From: Porphyrobacter sp.
Lineage (GTDB): Bacteria; Pseudomonadota; Alphaproteobacteria; Sphingomonadales; Sphingomonadaceae
Reading direction: 5' to 3'
NCBI GenBank assembly: GCA_016125555.1
Contig: WGLN01000003.1
Location: 1 to 64,000, forward strand
Length of the DNA: 64,000 nt
Below, piece after piece: positions 11,412 through 21,345 of this stretch. Made by a program: the position numbers and the translations under genes. Position 1 is the stretch's first letter. Each line of letters starts with the position of its first letter. The notes beneath the pieces were generated by a model that was not told where the DNA came from, did no database searches, and was given only the letters and a program-made list of their open reading frames with translations.

Positions 11412-13637
11412 TCAACGTCCCGATCTGTTGTTGTCGTAGCGGTAGTATTCGTATTGGTAGCTGTAAGTTTCGCCAGCCTCGAGCGCGCGGTACTTCGTGA
11501 GAACCAAGCCGAGGATATTGGCGCCGGCGAACTTGAGGCGGCGCACGGCCGAGCGGACTTGGCCGTAGGGAACCCGGTTGGCCTCCAGCACGAACACGGT
11601 GCCATCCACCAGTCGCGACAGCACTGGAGCATCTGCGAGACCCAGCACCGGGGAGCAGTCGATAAGGATCAGATCATAATTGTCGCGTTCGCGTTCCAGA
11701 AATTCGCGCATCGCCGGGGACGCCAGGATCTCGGTCGGGTTCGGCGGTATCTCGCCCACGGGCAGGATGTCGAGATTGTCGTGGATGCCCTTCAGCAGGG
11801 CATCGTCGAGCGACAGGTGGCCGAGCAGGACTTCGACCAGACCCGCCTTCGGACGCTCGACGTCGAGCAGTCCCGCGACCGACGGCCGGCGGAGGTCTCC
11901 ATCGATCAACAGCGTCTTGCGACCCAGGCTCGCGAACAGTTCGGAGAGGATCACCGCAGTGGTCGACTTGCCCTCCGAGGCCTGAGAACTGGTTAGCTGC
12001 AGGACTGTCCGGCCCCGCGGCAGCGAGAAGTCGATGGCCGCTCTGATCGAGGAATAGGCTTCCATGAGGGCGCTGAAGCGGTTCGATCCCTCGGCTTCGA
12101 AATCGCGCTCGGCGACGTGCGGTGTGTAGCCCAGCAATGTCAGCCCGACCCGCTCCTCGACGTCTTCGAGCGAGCGGACGCGGTCATCGAGTGTCTCGCG
12201 CAGGACCGCCAGGGCGCCGCCGAAGGCGATGCCGAGAACGAGAGCCAGAGCCATGTTGCGGAGCACGTTCGGCGAATAGGGCGAAGTCGGCACGGTTGCC
12301 GCGTCAAGCCGCGTCACTTCGCCGCGCTGGACGTTCGCCGCGCTGTTGATCTGGTTGTATCGGTCGAGCAGCGCCTTGAGCTGATCGCGCAGGGCCTGGG
12401 CTTCACGATCGAGAACGCTGAGCTGAACCTGCTGGTCCTGCTCGACCAGCTTGTTCGAGGTGAGCGAATCGAGTTCGCTCTGGAGCGCTTTCTCGCGATT
12501 GCGGGCGATGATGTAGTCGTTCTTCACCGCCGCCTTGACCTCGGTCGAGCTGCGCTCGATCTGCTGGTTGAGGACGCTGATCTGCGCGAGCAGGTTCTGC
12601 ACCTGCGGGAAATCGTCGTTGTACCGCTCACGCAATTCGGCAAGCTGGGCCTGCTTGGCGGTGCGGTCCGAGATCAATCCCATCAGGACCTGGTTGCTCT
12701 GCACTTCGGGCAGCTGTGCAGCGGGCAGGTTCTCGATCGACCGCCAGCGCTGCTCCGCAGCGATCCGGGCGGCGCGTGCATCGGTGACACGCTGGTTGAT
12801 GTTCGCAAGATTTGCGCCGGTGAGGGTGACGCTGGCGGCGCTTCCGTCATCTGTGACGCCGGGCAGGGGCTGAACGATGATCCCGCTGTTTCGCGCATAC
12901 TCGTTCGCCGAAGCCTCGGCGGTAGCGAGGCGTTCCCGGGTTTTCTCGATCTGCTGCTTCAGATAGTCGAGCGCATACTGGTTTTCCGAAACCGTCTTGC
13001 GGCTCCCCCAGGAGATAAAGGCCGATGCGTAGGCATTCGCGATTTCGGCTGCGAGGGTCGGGTCGGAAGAGCGATAGCCGATCGGTATGACCCAATTTTC
13101 CGACGGGACTTCCGAGGTCACCGAGCCGACGAGCACGTCGACCGCCATGTTGCGCTTTTTTTCCCGCCATTGCTCGTCGGTGATGTTCGGGGGACGGCTC
13201 TCGTCGACGCCCTTGCCGAGCAGGTCGGTGCGATCGGACAGCTTCAAGTCTTCGGCCACGATCTCGGCCATCGCCCTGCTCTTGATGATCTCGACCTGCG
13301 TGGCGAGATAATCGTAGATCTGGTTCGGCGACACCGACTGGCTGGCGACGTCCTCGCCTTCGAGAATGGCGTTGCCGAACGGCTCGACGCTGACCTTCGC
13401 GTCCGCCTCGTACATGGGCGTCGCAAGCAAGGTGATGATGATGCCACCTATCAGTGCCGTGGCGATCACCCCCAGGATCATCCAGCGCTGCCGGAACGCG
13501 ATGCCGCGGATAGCGGACCAGCTGATCAATTGCGGGCGCGACTGGTATGTCGCGACCCCGCCGCCGTCCATGTAAGCATCGAGCCACCCGCCTCGAGGAT
13601 CGGGTTCGGGCGCGCTGATGATCGATCGTTCGTTCAT
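11412..13637 (-). CDS. wzc: polysaccharide co-polymerase with tyrosine autokinase domain (Wzc type)
   Basis: A 741-residue inner-membrane protein that controls chain length and export. The first membrane helix (about residues 50-72) opens a periplasmic Wzz domain with a long coiled coil (about 200-440). The second helix is near residues 460-480 (NMALALVLGIAFGGALAVL). The cytoplasmic BY-kinase has Walker A SQASEGKST near residue 555, Walker A' LLIDGDLRRPS and Walker B LILIDCSP near residue 655. The C-terminus is a tyrosine cluster (ETYSYQYEYYRYDN, six tyrosines), the usual autophosphorylation tail. It lies directly downstream of wza. Confidence 0.95.
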   Translation of the reverse strand: MNERSIISAPEPDPRGGWLDAYMDGGGVATYQSRPQLISWSAIRGIAFRQRWMILGVIATALIGGIIITLLATPMYEADAKVSVEPFGNAILEGEDVASQSVSPNQIYDYLATQVEIIKSRAMAEIVAEDLKLSDRTDLLGKGVDESRPPNITDEQWREKKRNMAVDVLVGSVTSEVPSENWVIPIGYRSSDPTLAAEIANAYASAFISWGSRKTVSENQYALDYLKQQIEKTRERLATAEASANEYARNSGIIVQPLPGVTDDGSAASVTLTGANLANINQRVTDARAARIAAEQRWRSIENLPAAQLPEVQSNQVLMGLISDRTAKQAQLAELRERYNDDFPQVQNLLAQISVLNQQIERSSTEVKAAVKNDYIIARNREKALQSELDSLTSNKLVEQDQQVQLSVLDREAQALRDQLKALLDRYNQINSAANVQRGEVTRLDAATVPTSPYSPNVLRNMALALVLGIAFGGALAVLRETLDDRVRSLEDVEERVGLTLLGYTPHVAERDFEAEGSNRFSALMEAYSSIRAAIDFSLPRGRTVLQLTSSQASEGKSTTAVILSELFASLGRKTLLIDGDLRRPSVAGLLDVERPKAGLVEVLLGHLSLDDALLKGIHDNLDILPVGEIPPNPTEILASPAMREFLERERDNYDLILIDCSPVLGLADAPVLSRLVDGTVFVLEANRVPYGQVRSAVRRLKFAGANILGLVLTKYRALEAGETYSYQYEYYRYDNNRSGR

Positions 13638-13641
13638 GATG

Positions 13642-14373
13642 TCAGTTGTTGTTCAGGCCGGCCACTGCGAACACACCGAAGGCCGGAAGCGCCTTGAGAA
13701 GGTCTTCCCAGAACACCGAAAGTCCGTCGGTTCCCATCACCACCCGGTCGCCCGGCTCGAGAACCGGGTCGAGCATCGTCCCCTGCTTGATCTGCTGGTA
13801 ATCGAACTTCGCGACCATGACGCCCTGGGGGCTTTCGCGGAAGACCGCGACCTGCTCGATCTTCGCAGTCCGTTTGGGACCCGAAGCCAGAGCCACCGCC
13901 GACGAAAGCCGCGCGCCCGGCTGGAAGGGATAGACGCCCGGCTTCTCGACCGCTCCCTCGACAGTTACCAGATGCGACGCATAGTCGACGATGTTCACGC
14001 TCACGGTCGGCATCTTGAGCCCGAGCGCCGCCAGCCGGCGCGTGACGTCCTGTTCGAACTGCTTGGTCGTCATGCCAGCCGCCGGAATGGTGCCGAGCAT
14101 CGGCACGGAGACGTTTCCGTCCACCCCGATCCGGACCTTTTCGAGCGACAGATCCGGCTCACGGAAGACGTTGATCGAAATCTGATCGGCGGGGCGAAGC
14201 GCGTAGCTGGTGGGCCTCTGCACGCTGAAGCCGGTCTGACCATATTCGGCGACCGGATCGCTCACGCTGAGGCCGATCCTGGGTTCGGGGGTTGAGGCGC
14301 AACCAGCAAGAAAGATGGTCGCGGCTGCCCCTGCCAACGTCGCGAATTTCCCGCGCGGACTGCGTGTCGTCAT
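13642..14373 (-). CDS. wza: outer-membrane polysaccharide export lipoprotein (Wza family)
   Basis: A 243-residue Wza-family exporter subunit. The signal peptide ends in the lipobox LAGC (in IFLAGCAST). The polysaccharide export domain begins YALRPADQISINVFREPDLS and is followed by a SLBB-type domain (HLVTVEGAVEKPGVYPF). It is shorter than E. coli Wza (379 residues), as is common in sphingomonads. The start ATG at 14373 has a GGAGGG box 4 bases away; longer in-frame starts have none. It stands four bases before wzc, and together they form the trans-envelope export channel. Confidence 0.92.
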   Translation of the reverse strand: MTTRSPRGKFATLAGAAATIFLAGCASTPEPRIGLSVSDPVAEYGQTGFSVQRPTSYALRPADQISINVFREPDLSLEKVRIGVDGNVSVPMLGTIPAAGMTTKQFEQDVTRRLAALGLKMPTVSVNIVDYASHLVTVEGAVEKPGVYPFQPGARLSSAVALASGPKRTAKIEQVAVFRESPQGVMVAKFDYQQIKQGTMLDPVLEPGDRVVMGTDGLSVFWEDLLKALPAFGVFAVAGLNNN

Positions 14374-14540
14374 CGTGCCCTCCGTAATGATACGTGGTCG
14401 CTTAGCCCCTCTCATCCCGCGGTGCAACATGCTTGCGCCGCGCTGCCGGATCGCCGATGTGAGGCGCGGATTGCGTCGGGATTTTCGCTTCGGCCAGTGT
14501 GGCGCACTGGAAGCAGAAAGCACGTGGACGGCGCAGAGAA

Positions 14541-15128
14541 GTGAAGAGTGCCAAGGCAATGACAAGCGCGTTGACGTCAGTTCCCTCCTCGCTCAGCCTT
14601 GCCGCAGCGTCGCTCTACGGCGCCGTGGCCATGTGCTCGCTCGTTGCGGCGGGCGTCGCGATTTTGCGCAAGCAGCAAGGCTGGCACGTGTCGGGATGGT
14701 TGTTGCTGGCGGTGCTGTTCGTGTTCCTGGCAGTTCTGCGCGTCTACGGCGTCGAAGAGGCGATACGCCACGACCTGCGAAGCGTGCTGTATCACGAAGG
14801 CGTGTATGGCGAGCGCCGAACGTTTCAGCGCCCGGTCGCGGCGATTGCGGTGGCGCTCATATCGCTTGGAGCGGCGGCTTGGATCTACATCGGATTCCGC
14901 AATGTCGTCGGACGTCGCAATGTCGCCATGCTGATCGGCTTCGCAAGTGCCTATTGCATGATCGGTCTGCTCGGCTTGCGCCTCATATCGCTCTCGCCTG
15001 TCGACAAGCTGCTGTTCGGGCCGGCAAAATTGAACTGGTTCATCGATATCGGAAGCAGTTTGGCAGTCTTCGCCAGCGCAGCCTATTACTCATGGCTGGT
15101 GGGCTGGCGCAGGCGCAAGTCGGCCTGA
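14541..15128 (+). CDS. hypothetical multi-pass membrane protein in the polysaccharide locus
   Basis: About 195 residues, with five predicted membrane helices (roughly residues 19-42, 53-70, 98-119, 127-148 and 165-188 from the GTG at 14541). The first hydrophilic loop is short and basic; a loop after helix 4 reads SLSPVDKLLFGPAKLNWF. I do not recognise the family. The start is uncertain: GTG 14541 or ATG 14559 are both possible, with only weak ribosome-binding sites. It is the only rightward gene between wza and wecB and overlaps the 3' end of wecB by 39 bases. Its position suggests, but does not prove, a role in envelope glycan production. Confidence 0.75.
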   Translation: MKSAKAMTSALTSVPSSLSLAAASLYGAVAMCSLVAAGVAILRKQQGWHVSGWLLLAVLFVFLAVLRVYGVEEAIRHDLRSVLYHEGVYGERRTFQRPVAAIAVALISLGAAAWIYIGFRNVVGRRNVAMLIGFASAYCMIGLLGLRLISLSPVDKLLFGPAKLNWFIDIGSSLAVFASAAYYSWLVGWRRRKSA

Positions 15129-16259
15129 GGTGCTTGCGATGATCGCGGCAATTCGGCCGCTGGCGAGCCCGTCCCCATAGGGATTGTGCGCTCGCGCCAT
15201 CGCCCGATACGCGGCCGGGTCGTCCAGCAGTCGCGAGGTCTCCGCAACAATCCTTTGCGCGTCAGCGCCGACGAGCTTGGCGGTGCCGGCGATGACCCCT
15301 TCGGGACGCTCGGTGGTCTCGCGCATCACCAGAACCGGCTTGCCGAGGCTCGGCGCCTCTTCCTGGATGCCGCCGGAGTCGGTCAGCACGACGTCGCAGG
15401 CCGCCATCATGGCGACGAAATCGGGGTAGTCGAGCGGATCGATGAGCGCGATGTTCCCGTGGCCTGACAGCGCCGGTCGCATCACCTCGACCACGTTCGG
15501 GTTGGGATGGAGCGGATAGATGATCGCGACGTCTTCGCGCGCGGCGAGGGTCTGGAGCGCGGCGGCGATCTGCCGCATGCCCTCTCCGAAATTCTCGCGC
15601 CGGTGCGCGGTCACCGCGATGATCCGCTTGCCCTGGAAGCGGGTGCGCAGCGGCGCGACCACCGGGGCCTGCGCGGGATCGGCGGCGACCCGGTCGCGTG
15701 CGAAGATCAGCGCGTCGATGACCGTGTTGCCGGTGACGTGGATCGCGTCTTCGTCCACATTCTCGCCGCGCAGCGCCGCTGCCGCGGTTTCGGTCGGCGC
15801 GAAATGCAGATCGGCGATAACGCCGGTGACCTTCCGGTTCACCTCCTCGGGCCACGGCGAATAGATGTCGCCGCTGCGCAAGCCGGCCTCCACGTGGCCG
15901 ACGGGAATGCGCCGGAAATAGCAGGCGAGGGTGGCCATCATCGTCGTCAGCGTATCGCCATGGACCAGCACCCGGTCGGGCTTCAGCGCATCGAGCGCCT
16001 CGCCGAAGCGGGTGACGATCCGCGCCGAAAGGGCATCGAGGCTCTGGCCCGGCTGCATCAAATCGAGGTCTACATCGGGCACGATCCCGGCCATCGCCAG
16101 CACGGAATCCAGCATTTCCCGATGCTGCGCGGTGACAGCGACCCGGACATCGAAGACCCCCGTTTCGCGCAGTGCGAAGACCACCGGAAACATCTTGATC
16201 GCTTCGGGACGGGTGCCGAAGGTGACGAGAATGCGCGGCCTCGCGCCTACGTGGTTCAT
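15090..16259 (-). CDS. wecB: UDP-N-acetylglucosamine 2-epimerase
   Basis: A 389-residue non-hydrolysing epimerase that converts UDP-GlcNAc to UDP-ManNAc. It begins with RILVTFGTRPEAIKMFPVV, carries the VHGDTLTTM and VGHVEAGLRSGD motifs, and has LTDSGGIQEEAPSLGKPVL near residue 290 and RETTERPEGV after it, all diagnostic for WecB. The ATG overlaps the wecC stop (ATGA at 16256-16259), so the two are translated together. It supplies ManNAc-type sugar for the glycan made by this locus. Confidence 0.96.
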   Translation of the reverse strand: MNHVGARPRILVTFGTRPEAIKMFPVVFALRETGVFDVRVAVTAQHREMLDSVLAMAGIVPDVDLDLMQPGQSLDALSARIVTRFGEALDALKPDRVLVHGDTLTTMMATLACYFRRIPVGHVEAGLRSGDIYSPWPEEVNRKVTGVIADLHFAPTETAAAALRGENVDEDAIHVTGNTVIDALIFARDRVAADPAQAPVVAPLRTRFQGKRIIAVTAHRRENFGEGMRQIAAALQTLAAREDVAIIYPLHPNPNVVEVMRPALSGHGNIALIDPLDYPDFVAMMAACDVVLTDSGGIQEEAPSLGKPVLVMRETTERPEGVIAGTAKLVGADAQRIVAETSRLLDDPAAYRAMARAHNPYGDGLASGRIAAIIASTSGRLAPAPAHQP

Positions 16260-17560
16260 CGCCGCAGCATGCCCCGCGTGTCGAACACCAGCCGGCCCGC
16301 CAGATCCTCGGGCGCGAGATGCTTGAAGGCGGTGTGATCGACCAGCACGACGACAATCTCCGCGGTGCGCAGCGCGGCGTCAAGCGTTACCAGTCTCGCG
16401 CCGGTGCCCGCGAGGCAGGTGGGCAGGTCTTCGGCGAAAGGCTCGACGACAAGGATACGCTCGCCATGCGTTTCGGCGAGGGCCTCGGCGATTTCGAGCG
16501 CGGGGCTTTCGCGGAAGTCGTCGATATCCGGCTTGAAGGCGAGGCCGAGCAGCGCGACCTCGCCCTGCGGCGCCGCCTCGAGCAGCGCACGGATCTTGTT
16601 CTCGGTATGCACCGCCTTGTGGTCGTTGACCTCGCGCGCGGTGCGCACCAGCCGCGCGGATTCGGGCGCGCCGGCGACGAGGAACCACGGGTCGACCGCG
16701 ATGCAGTGCCCGCCCACGCCGGGGCCGGGCTGAAGGATGTTGACGCGCGGGTGGCGGTTGGCGAGGCGGATCACCTCCCACACGTCCACCCCGATCGTGT
16801 CGGCGATCATCGAAAGTTCGTTGGCGAAGGCGATGTTGACGTCGCGGAAGCTGTTCTCGACCAGCTTGACCGTCTCCGCGACGCGGGCGGTGGTGGTCAG
16901 GCAGTCGCCCTTGACGAAGCTGGTGTAGAGCGCCGCGGCGCGCTCGGCGCAGGCGGGGGTGACACCGCCGATCACGCGGTCGTTGTGGACCAGCTCGTTG
17001 ACGATGCGGCCCGGAAGCACGCGCTCGGGGCAATAGGCGAGCGCGATGTCGGCTTCCTCGGTGCCGCCGCCGCGCGGGACGGTGAGATCGGGCCGCGCCT
17101 CGGCGATGATCGCGGCCACACGCTCGGTGGTGCCGACCGGCGAGGTGCTTTCGACGATGACGCAGGCGCCGGGCAGGATCTTGGGCGCGATGGCGCGCGC
17201 TGCGGCCTCGACATAGGAGATGTCGGGCGCATTGCCCTCGCCCAGCGGGGTCGGGACGGCGATCATGTAGAAGCTGGCGGTCGGCACTTCGGTTGTCGCC
17301 ACCAGCGTCTTCGCGGTGATGGCGTCGCGCACCAGTGCATCGAGATCGCGCTCCTCGATGTGCACGCCGCCTGCATTGACGGTGTCGACCACCTTTTGCG
17401 AGACGTCCACCCCGCACACGGACCACCCGTAGCTGGCGAGCAGCGCGGCGGTCGGCAGGCCGATATACCCGAGGCCGATCACCGCGACCTGATGGTCGGG
17501 TGCCGGCTGCTTGCCGGCATCGCTGCCGAGCGCGGCGGCGGTCTTGAAGGGTGCATTCAT
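16256..17560 (-). CDS. wecC: UDP-N-acetyl-D-mannosamine dehydrogenase family protein
   Basis: A 434-residue nucleotide-sugar dehydrogenase. The Rossmann motif is VAVIGLGYIGLPTAALLA, the substrate-binding stretch is VENSFRDVNIAFANEL, and the catalytic cysteine lies in GPGVGGHCIAVDPWFL. FKPDIDDFRESPALEI is the C-terminal UDP-binding signature. With WecB it should oxidise UDP-ManNAc to UDP-ManNAcA using two NAD+. The ATG at 17560 (MNAPFKTAA) is preferred; an in-frame start 42 bases upstream has no better ribosome-binding site. It is 99 bases downstream of pssE, on the same strand. Confidence 0.94.
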   Translation of the reverse strand: MNAPFKTAAALGSDAGKQPAPDHQVAVIGLGYIGLPTAALLASYGWSVCGVDVSQKVVDTVNAGGVHIEERDLDALVRDAITAKTLVATTEVPTASFYMIAVPTPLGEGNAPDISYVEAAARAIAPKILPGACVIVESTSPVGTTERVAAIIAEARPDLTVPRGGGTEEADIALAYCPERVLPGRIVNELVHNDRVIGGVTPACAERAAALYTSFVKGDCLTTTARVAETVKLVENSFRDVNIAFANELSMIADTIGVDVWEVIRLANRHPRVNILQPGPGVGGHCIAVDPWFLVAGAPESARLVRTAREVNDHKAVHTENKIRALLEAAPQGEVALLGLAFKPDIDDFRESPALEIAEALAETHGERILVVEPFAEDLPTCLAGTGARLVTLDAALRTAEIVVVLVDHTAFKHLAPEDLAGRLVFDTRGMLRR

Positions 17561-17659
17561 CGGATCACGGTCCCGCTCTTCCGAGGGGAGCCATGGCCGC
17601 AAAGGCCTTAAAATCGCGTTAGGCTTGCCGTGCCTTTCACCATATGGCGCGGAGCCGGG

Positions 17660-18142
17660 CTAGAGCGGGCGGTTCTCGATGAAGGCGGCGAGCGCACCGT
17701 GGAGGCGCTGCGCGGTCGGTGAACTTGCCGCCGACCAGTCCTCCAGCGCCAGCCCCTCGGCGATACGGCCGGCAAGCAGGCCTTCCTGTTCGGCGACGAG
17801 GATTCCCGGCCGTCCAGCAAGCTTGCGCACCGTTGCCAACTGGTGATCGTTGCGATGTTCGCCGAGTTCGGCCCGGCGCGGCACCAGCACGATCGGCTTG
17901 CGGCAGCGCGCGGCGGTCAGCACGGTGCCGATCCCGGCATGGGCGACGATCAGCCGTGCCTCGCCCACCAGGGCCTCGAACTCGGCCGGAGCGATGCTGG
18001 CGCGCGCCTCCATGTGCTGCGGCCGGTAGCTGCCCTTGCCGGTCTGGGCGATCACCGGCATGCCAAGACCCGGCGCAAGCGCGTCCACCGCCGCGATCAG
18101 CCGGTCGAAACCGAGTTGCATCCCGACGGTGACGATGATCAC
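17660..18142 (-). CDS. pssE: PssE/Alg13-like glycosyltransferase subunit (GT28 C-terminal domain)
   Basis: A 160-residue catalytic half of a split glycosyltransferase. It starts VIIVTVGMQLGFDRLIAAVD, with the G in VGMQ replacing the TVGT of Alg13, and contains LIVAHAGIGTVLTAARCRKP and ELGEHRNDHQ, the UDP-sugar binding loop of GT28 proteins. The GTG start at 18142 overlaps the pssD stop as GTGA, which decides it over a longer ATG reading. With PssD it forms a membrane-tethered pair that adds a glucuronosyl or similar sugar in rhizobial and sphingomonad polysaccharides; the sugar here is not known. Confidence 0.87.
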   Translation of the reverse strand: MIIVTVGMQLGFDRLIAAVDALAPGLGMPVIAQTGKGSYRPQHMEARASIAPAEFEALVGEARLIVAHAGIGTVLTAARCRKPIVLVPRRAELGEHRNDHQLATVRKLAGRPGILVAEQEGLLAGRIAEGLALEDWSAASSPTAQRLHGALAAFIENRPL

Positions 18143-18597
18143 AGCACCGCCCCGAAATAGCGCGGGTTCCCGTCCGCGGCGAGGTTCTCCCACTGGGTCC
18201 AGCACTCATGGGCGAAGCGCTTCGACAGCTTGCCGCACATCGACAGCTCCTCGCCGTTGGCGACGCTGTCGATCCACAGCGTGCGTGCGCCGATCAGGCG
18301 GCCTGCGAGGATGCAGAAGAAGCCCGGCGCGGCACCGGTCGAGATCACCACTTGCGGCCGGTGCTTCAGCACCAACCGCAGCGCCGCAAGCGCGCAGCGG
18401 GCCGAAGCGACGGGCATGTTCTGGTTGCAATCCGGCAGGCTTTCGACCTCTGCGATGTCATGCTGCAGCGCCACGGCGGGATCGGTGGTCGCAAAGCGCA
18501 CGTCGTATTGCGCCAGGGTCGGGCGAAGCAGCATCAGCTGCTCCCAGTGGCCGCCCCCCGAAGCGGCCGCGAGCACCCTGATGCGGTCATTCTCCAT
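18139..18597 (-). CDS. pssD: PssD/Alg14-like membrane-recruiting glycosyltransferase subunit
   Basis: A 152-residue partner of PssE. It has the Alg14 features RIRVLAAASGGGHWEQLMLL (nucleotide-sugar loop at the N-terminus), VVISTGAAPGFFCILAGRL and TLWIDSVANGEELSMCGKL. The proteins of this family hold the catalytic subunit at the inner membrane. The ATG at 18597 (MENDRIRV) is preferred over one 27 bases upstream. It follows cysQ by 73 bases on the same strand with no visible terminator, so the sulfate-activation genes may be co-transcribed with it. Confidence 0.88.
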   Translation of the reverse strand: MENDRIRVLAAASGGGHWEQLMLLRPTLAQYDVRFATTDPAVALQHDIAEVESLPDCNQNMPVASARCALAALRLVLKHRPQVVISTGAAPGFFCILAGRLIGARTLWIDSVANGEELSMCGKLSKRFAHECWTQWENLAADGNPRYFGAVL

Positions 18598-18670
18598 GTG
18601 CGCCGGTCCCGTCGCTCGCTGCATCGCACAATCGCGTGGTCTCGCGCCTATGACCCCGAGGGGCGGGCTG

Positions 18671-19432
18671 TCAATCGCGGCGCGCGAGCCGGGCGACCTC
18701 CTCCAGCACCCGCGCTGCCCATTCGCGACGGCAAATCAACAGGTCGGGCATATAGGTGTCGGGACGGTTGTAGACGAGCGGGGCGCCGTCGATCCGTGAA
18801 CAGTGCAGCCCGTGCGCCAGCGCCACCGCAACGGGCGCGCAGCTGTCCCATTCGTATTGCCCGCCCGAGTGAAGATAGACCTCCGCCTCGCCGCGGACCA
18901 CCGCCATCGCCTTGGCCCCGGCGCTGCCCATCGGCACCAGCTCTCCGCCGAGCGCCGCGGCGACCGCCTCGGCCTCGGGGGCGGGGCGGGTGCGGCTGAC
19001 GAGGAAGCGCGGACGTGCAGCCATCGGACCCAGCGGCTGCGGCCGGTCGGAACGCAGCACCACGCCGCCCTTGAGCCCCGGAAGCGCCACCGCGCCGCAG
19101 CTGGCCACGCCGTCCACCGCCAGCGCGACGTGCACGGCCCAGTCGCTGCGCTCCTCGCCATATTCCCGCGTGCCATCGACCGGATCGACGATCCACACCC
19201 GCTGTTTCGCGAGACGGGCGGGATTGTCCTTCTCCTCTTCGGAAAGCAGGCCATCATCGGGGCGCGCCGCGCGCAGCGCCGCACACAGCATTTCGTTGGC
19301 CGCGGCATCGCCGGCCTTGCCCAGCGCCTTGCCCGTCAGGTCGCCGCGTCCGCGCACCTCCAGCAGCAGGCGCCCGGCATCCTGGGCGAGCTGCGCCGCG
19401 AGGGCGGCATCGTCGAGGCTGCCAAGGCTCAT
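18671..19432 (-). CDS. cysQ: 3'(2'),5'-bisphosphate nucleotidase
   Basis: A 253-residue inositol-monophosphatase-fold enzyme that removes the 3' phosphate from PAP (and PAPS). The metal site is split over SEEEKDN (residues about 64-70), [12 protein letters not shown] (about 79-90) and [13 protein letters not shown] near residue 190, as in CysQ. Recycling PAP relieves inhibition of sulfotransferases and PAPS reductase. Its ATG overlaps the cysNC stop (ATGA at 19429-19432). The gene order cysD-cysNC-cysQ makes a complete PAPS formation and recycling unit. Confidence 0.93.
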   Translation of the reverse strand: MSLGSLDDAALAAQLAQDAGRLLLEVRGRGDLTGKALGKAGDAAANEMLCAALRAARPDDGLLSEEEKDNPARLAKQRVWIVDPVDGTREYGEERSDWAVHVALAVDGVASCGAVALPGLKGGVVLRSDRPQPLGPMAARPRFLVSRTRPAPEAEAVAAALGGELVPMGSAGAKAMAVVRGEAEVYLHSGGQYEWDSCAPVAVALAHGLHCSRIDGAPLVYNRPDTYMPDLLICRREWAARVLEEVARLARRD

Positions 19433-21345
19433 TTGAGCGGCAGGATCCGCTCGATGATGTAGCGGGCGGCCTCCTCGGGCGTCATGTCGACCGTGTTGAC
19501 ACGGATTTCCGGGTTTTCGGGCGCTTCGTAGGGGCTGTCGATCCCGGTGAAGTTCTTGAGCTTGCCTTCGCGCGCCTTCCTGTAGAGGCCCTTGACGTCG
19601 CGCGCCTCGGCCACCTCGAGCGGGGTGTCGACGAAAATCTCGATGAACTCGCCTTCGGGCAGCATCTCGCGCACCATCCGCCGCTCGGCGCGGAACGGGC
19701 TGATGAAGGCGGTGAGCACGATCAGCCCGGCATCGGCCATCAGCTTGGCGACCTCGCCCACGCGCCGGATGTTCTCGATCCGGTCAGCCTCGGTGAAACC
19801 CAGGTCGCGGTTGAGACCGTGGCGCACATTGTCCCCGTCGAGCAGGAAGGTGTGGCGGTTCATCAGCGCGAGCCGCTTCTCCACCTCGTTGGCGATGGTC
19901 GACTTGCCGCTCCCCGAAAGGCCGGTGAACCACAGCACCCGCGGCGCCTGGTTCTTCAGCGCGGCGTGATCCTCGCGCGTGATCGCGGTCGGCTGCCAGT
20001 GCACGTTGTCGGCGCGGCGCAGGCTGAACGCGATCATCCCCGCCGCGACCGTGGCGTTGGTGCATTTGTCGATCAGGATGAACCCGCCGAGCTGACGGTT
20101 CTCGGCATAGGGCTCGAAGGGGATGGCGCGGTCGGTCGCGAACTCCGCGACTCCGATGCTGTTGAGGCCGAGGGTCTTGGCAGCAAGGTGTTCGCGGCTG
20201 TTGACGTCGATCTCGTATTCCGGCGGCTGGACCGTGGCGGTGACGGTCTGAGTCCCGATCTTGAGCCAGTAGCCGCGCCCCGGCTTCAACGGCTCTTCGT
20301 CCATCCATACGAAGGTCGCCCGGAACTGGTCGGAGGCCTGCGGCGGATCGCCCGCGGCCGCGATCACGTCGCCGCGGCTGCAATCGACCTCGTCGGCGAG
20401 GCTGATGGTGACCGACTGGCCGGCCACGGCCACGTCGAGTTCGCCGTCGAAGGTGGTGATCGCCTTGACCGTGCTGGTCTTGCCCGAAGGCACGATCCGC
20501 ACCGCGTCGCCGACCCGCACTGTGCCGCTGGCGATCAGCCCGGCGAAGCCGCGGAAGTCGAGATTGGGACGGTTGACCCACTGCACCGGCATCCGGAACG
20601 GCGCGGCCTGCGCAGCGGCATTGTCGAGCGCGACGGTCTCGAGATGTTCGATGAGCGCGGGTCCGTCGTACCACGGCGTGTTCGCGGAGGGCGCGGCGGT
20701 GATGTTGTCGCCCTTGAAGCCGGAGATCGGGATGGCGGTGAATTGGTCGATCCCGATGCTCTGGGCGAAGCTGCGATAGTCGGCGACGATATGCTCGAAG
20801 GTCGGCTGGTCGTAGCCGACGAGGTCCATCTTGTTCACCGCCAGAACCACGTGCCGGATGCCCAGCAGGTGGACCAGCCACGAATGGCGCCGGGTCTGCT
20901 GGAGCACGCCCTTCCTCGCATCGACGAGGATCACCGCAAGGTCGGCGGTCGAGGCGCCGGTGACCATGTTGCGGGTGTATTGTTCGTGTCCGGGCGTATC
21001 GGCGACGATGAACTTGCGCTTTTCGGTAGTGAAGAAGCGGTAGGCGACATCGATCGTGATGCCCTGCTCGCGCTCGGCGGCGAGCCCGTCGACCAGCAGC
21101 GCGAAATCGATGTCCTCGCCCTGCGTCCCGTGCCGCCGGCTGTCGCTTTCGAGCGCGGCGAGCTGGTCCTCGAAGATCATCTTGGAATCATAGAGCAGCC
21201 GCCCGATCAGCGTGGACTTGCCATCGTCGACGCTGCCGCAGGTGATGAAACGCAGGAGGCTCTTGTGCTGGTGCGCCTCGAGATAGGCGTCGATGTCCTC
21301 CGCCGCGAGTGCATCGACACGGAAGCTGGAATCGCGGTCGGCCAT
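19429..21345 (-). CDS. cysNC: bifunctional sulfate adenylyltransferase GTPase subunit / APS kinase
   Basis: A 638-residue fusion. The N-terminal part is an EF-Tu-like GTPase: [19 protein letters not shown] (G1), [13 protein letters not shown] (G3) and NKMDLVGY (G4), followed by the beta-barrel domains. The C-terminal 190 or so residues are an APS kinase: [19 protein letters not shown] (P-loop), [16 protein letters not shown] and [20 protein letters not shown]. The protein drives APS formation by GTP hydrolysis and then phosphorylates APS to PAPS. The same fused layout is found in NodQ of rhizobia. The ATG overlaps the cysD stop by one base (TGATG). Confidence 0.96.
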   Translation of the reverse strand: MADRDSSFRVDALAAEDIDAYLEAHQHKSLLRFITCGSVDDGKSTLIGRLLYDSKMIFEDQLAALESDSRRHGTQGEDIDFALLVDGLAAEREQGITIDVAYRFFTTEKRKFIVADTPGHEQYTRNMVTGASTADLAVILVDARKGVLQQTRRHSWLVHLLGIRHVVLAVNKMDLVGYDQPTFEHIVADYRSFAQSIGIDQFTAIPISGFKGDNITAAPSANTPWYDGPALIEHLETVALDNAAAQAAPFRMPVQWVNRPNLDFRGFAGLIASGTVRVGDAVRIVPSGKTSTVKAITTFDGELDVAVAGQSVTISLADEVDCSRGDVIAAAGDPPQASDQFRATFVWMDEEPLKPGRGYWLKIGTQTVTATVQPPEYEIDVNSREHLAAKTLGLNSIGVAEFATDRAIPFEPYAENRQLGGFILIDKCTNATVAAGMIAFSLRRADNVHWQPTAITREDHAALKNQAPRVLWFTGLSGSGKSTIANEVEKRLALMNRHTFLLDGDNVRHGLNRDLGFTEADRIENIRRVGEVAKLMADAGLIVLTAFISPFRAERRMVREMLPEGEFIEIFVDTPLEVAEARDVKGLYRKAREGKLKNFTGIDSPYEAPENPEIRVNTVDMTPEEAARYIIERILPLK

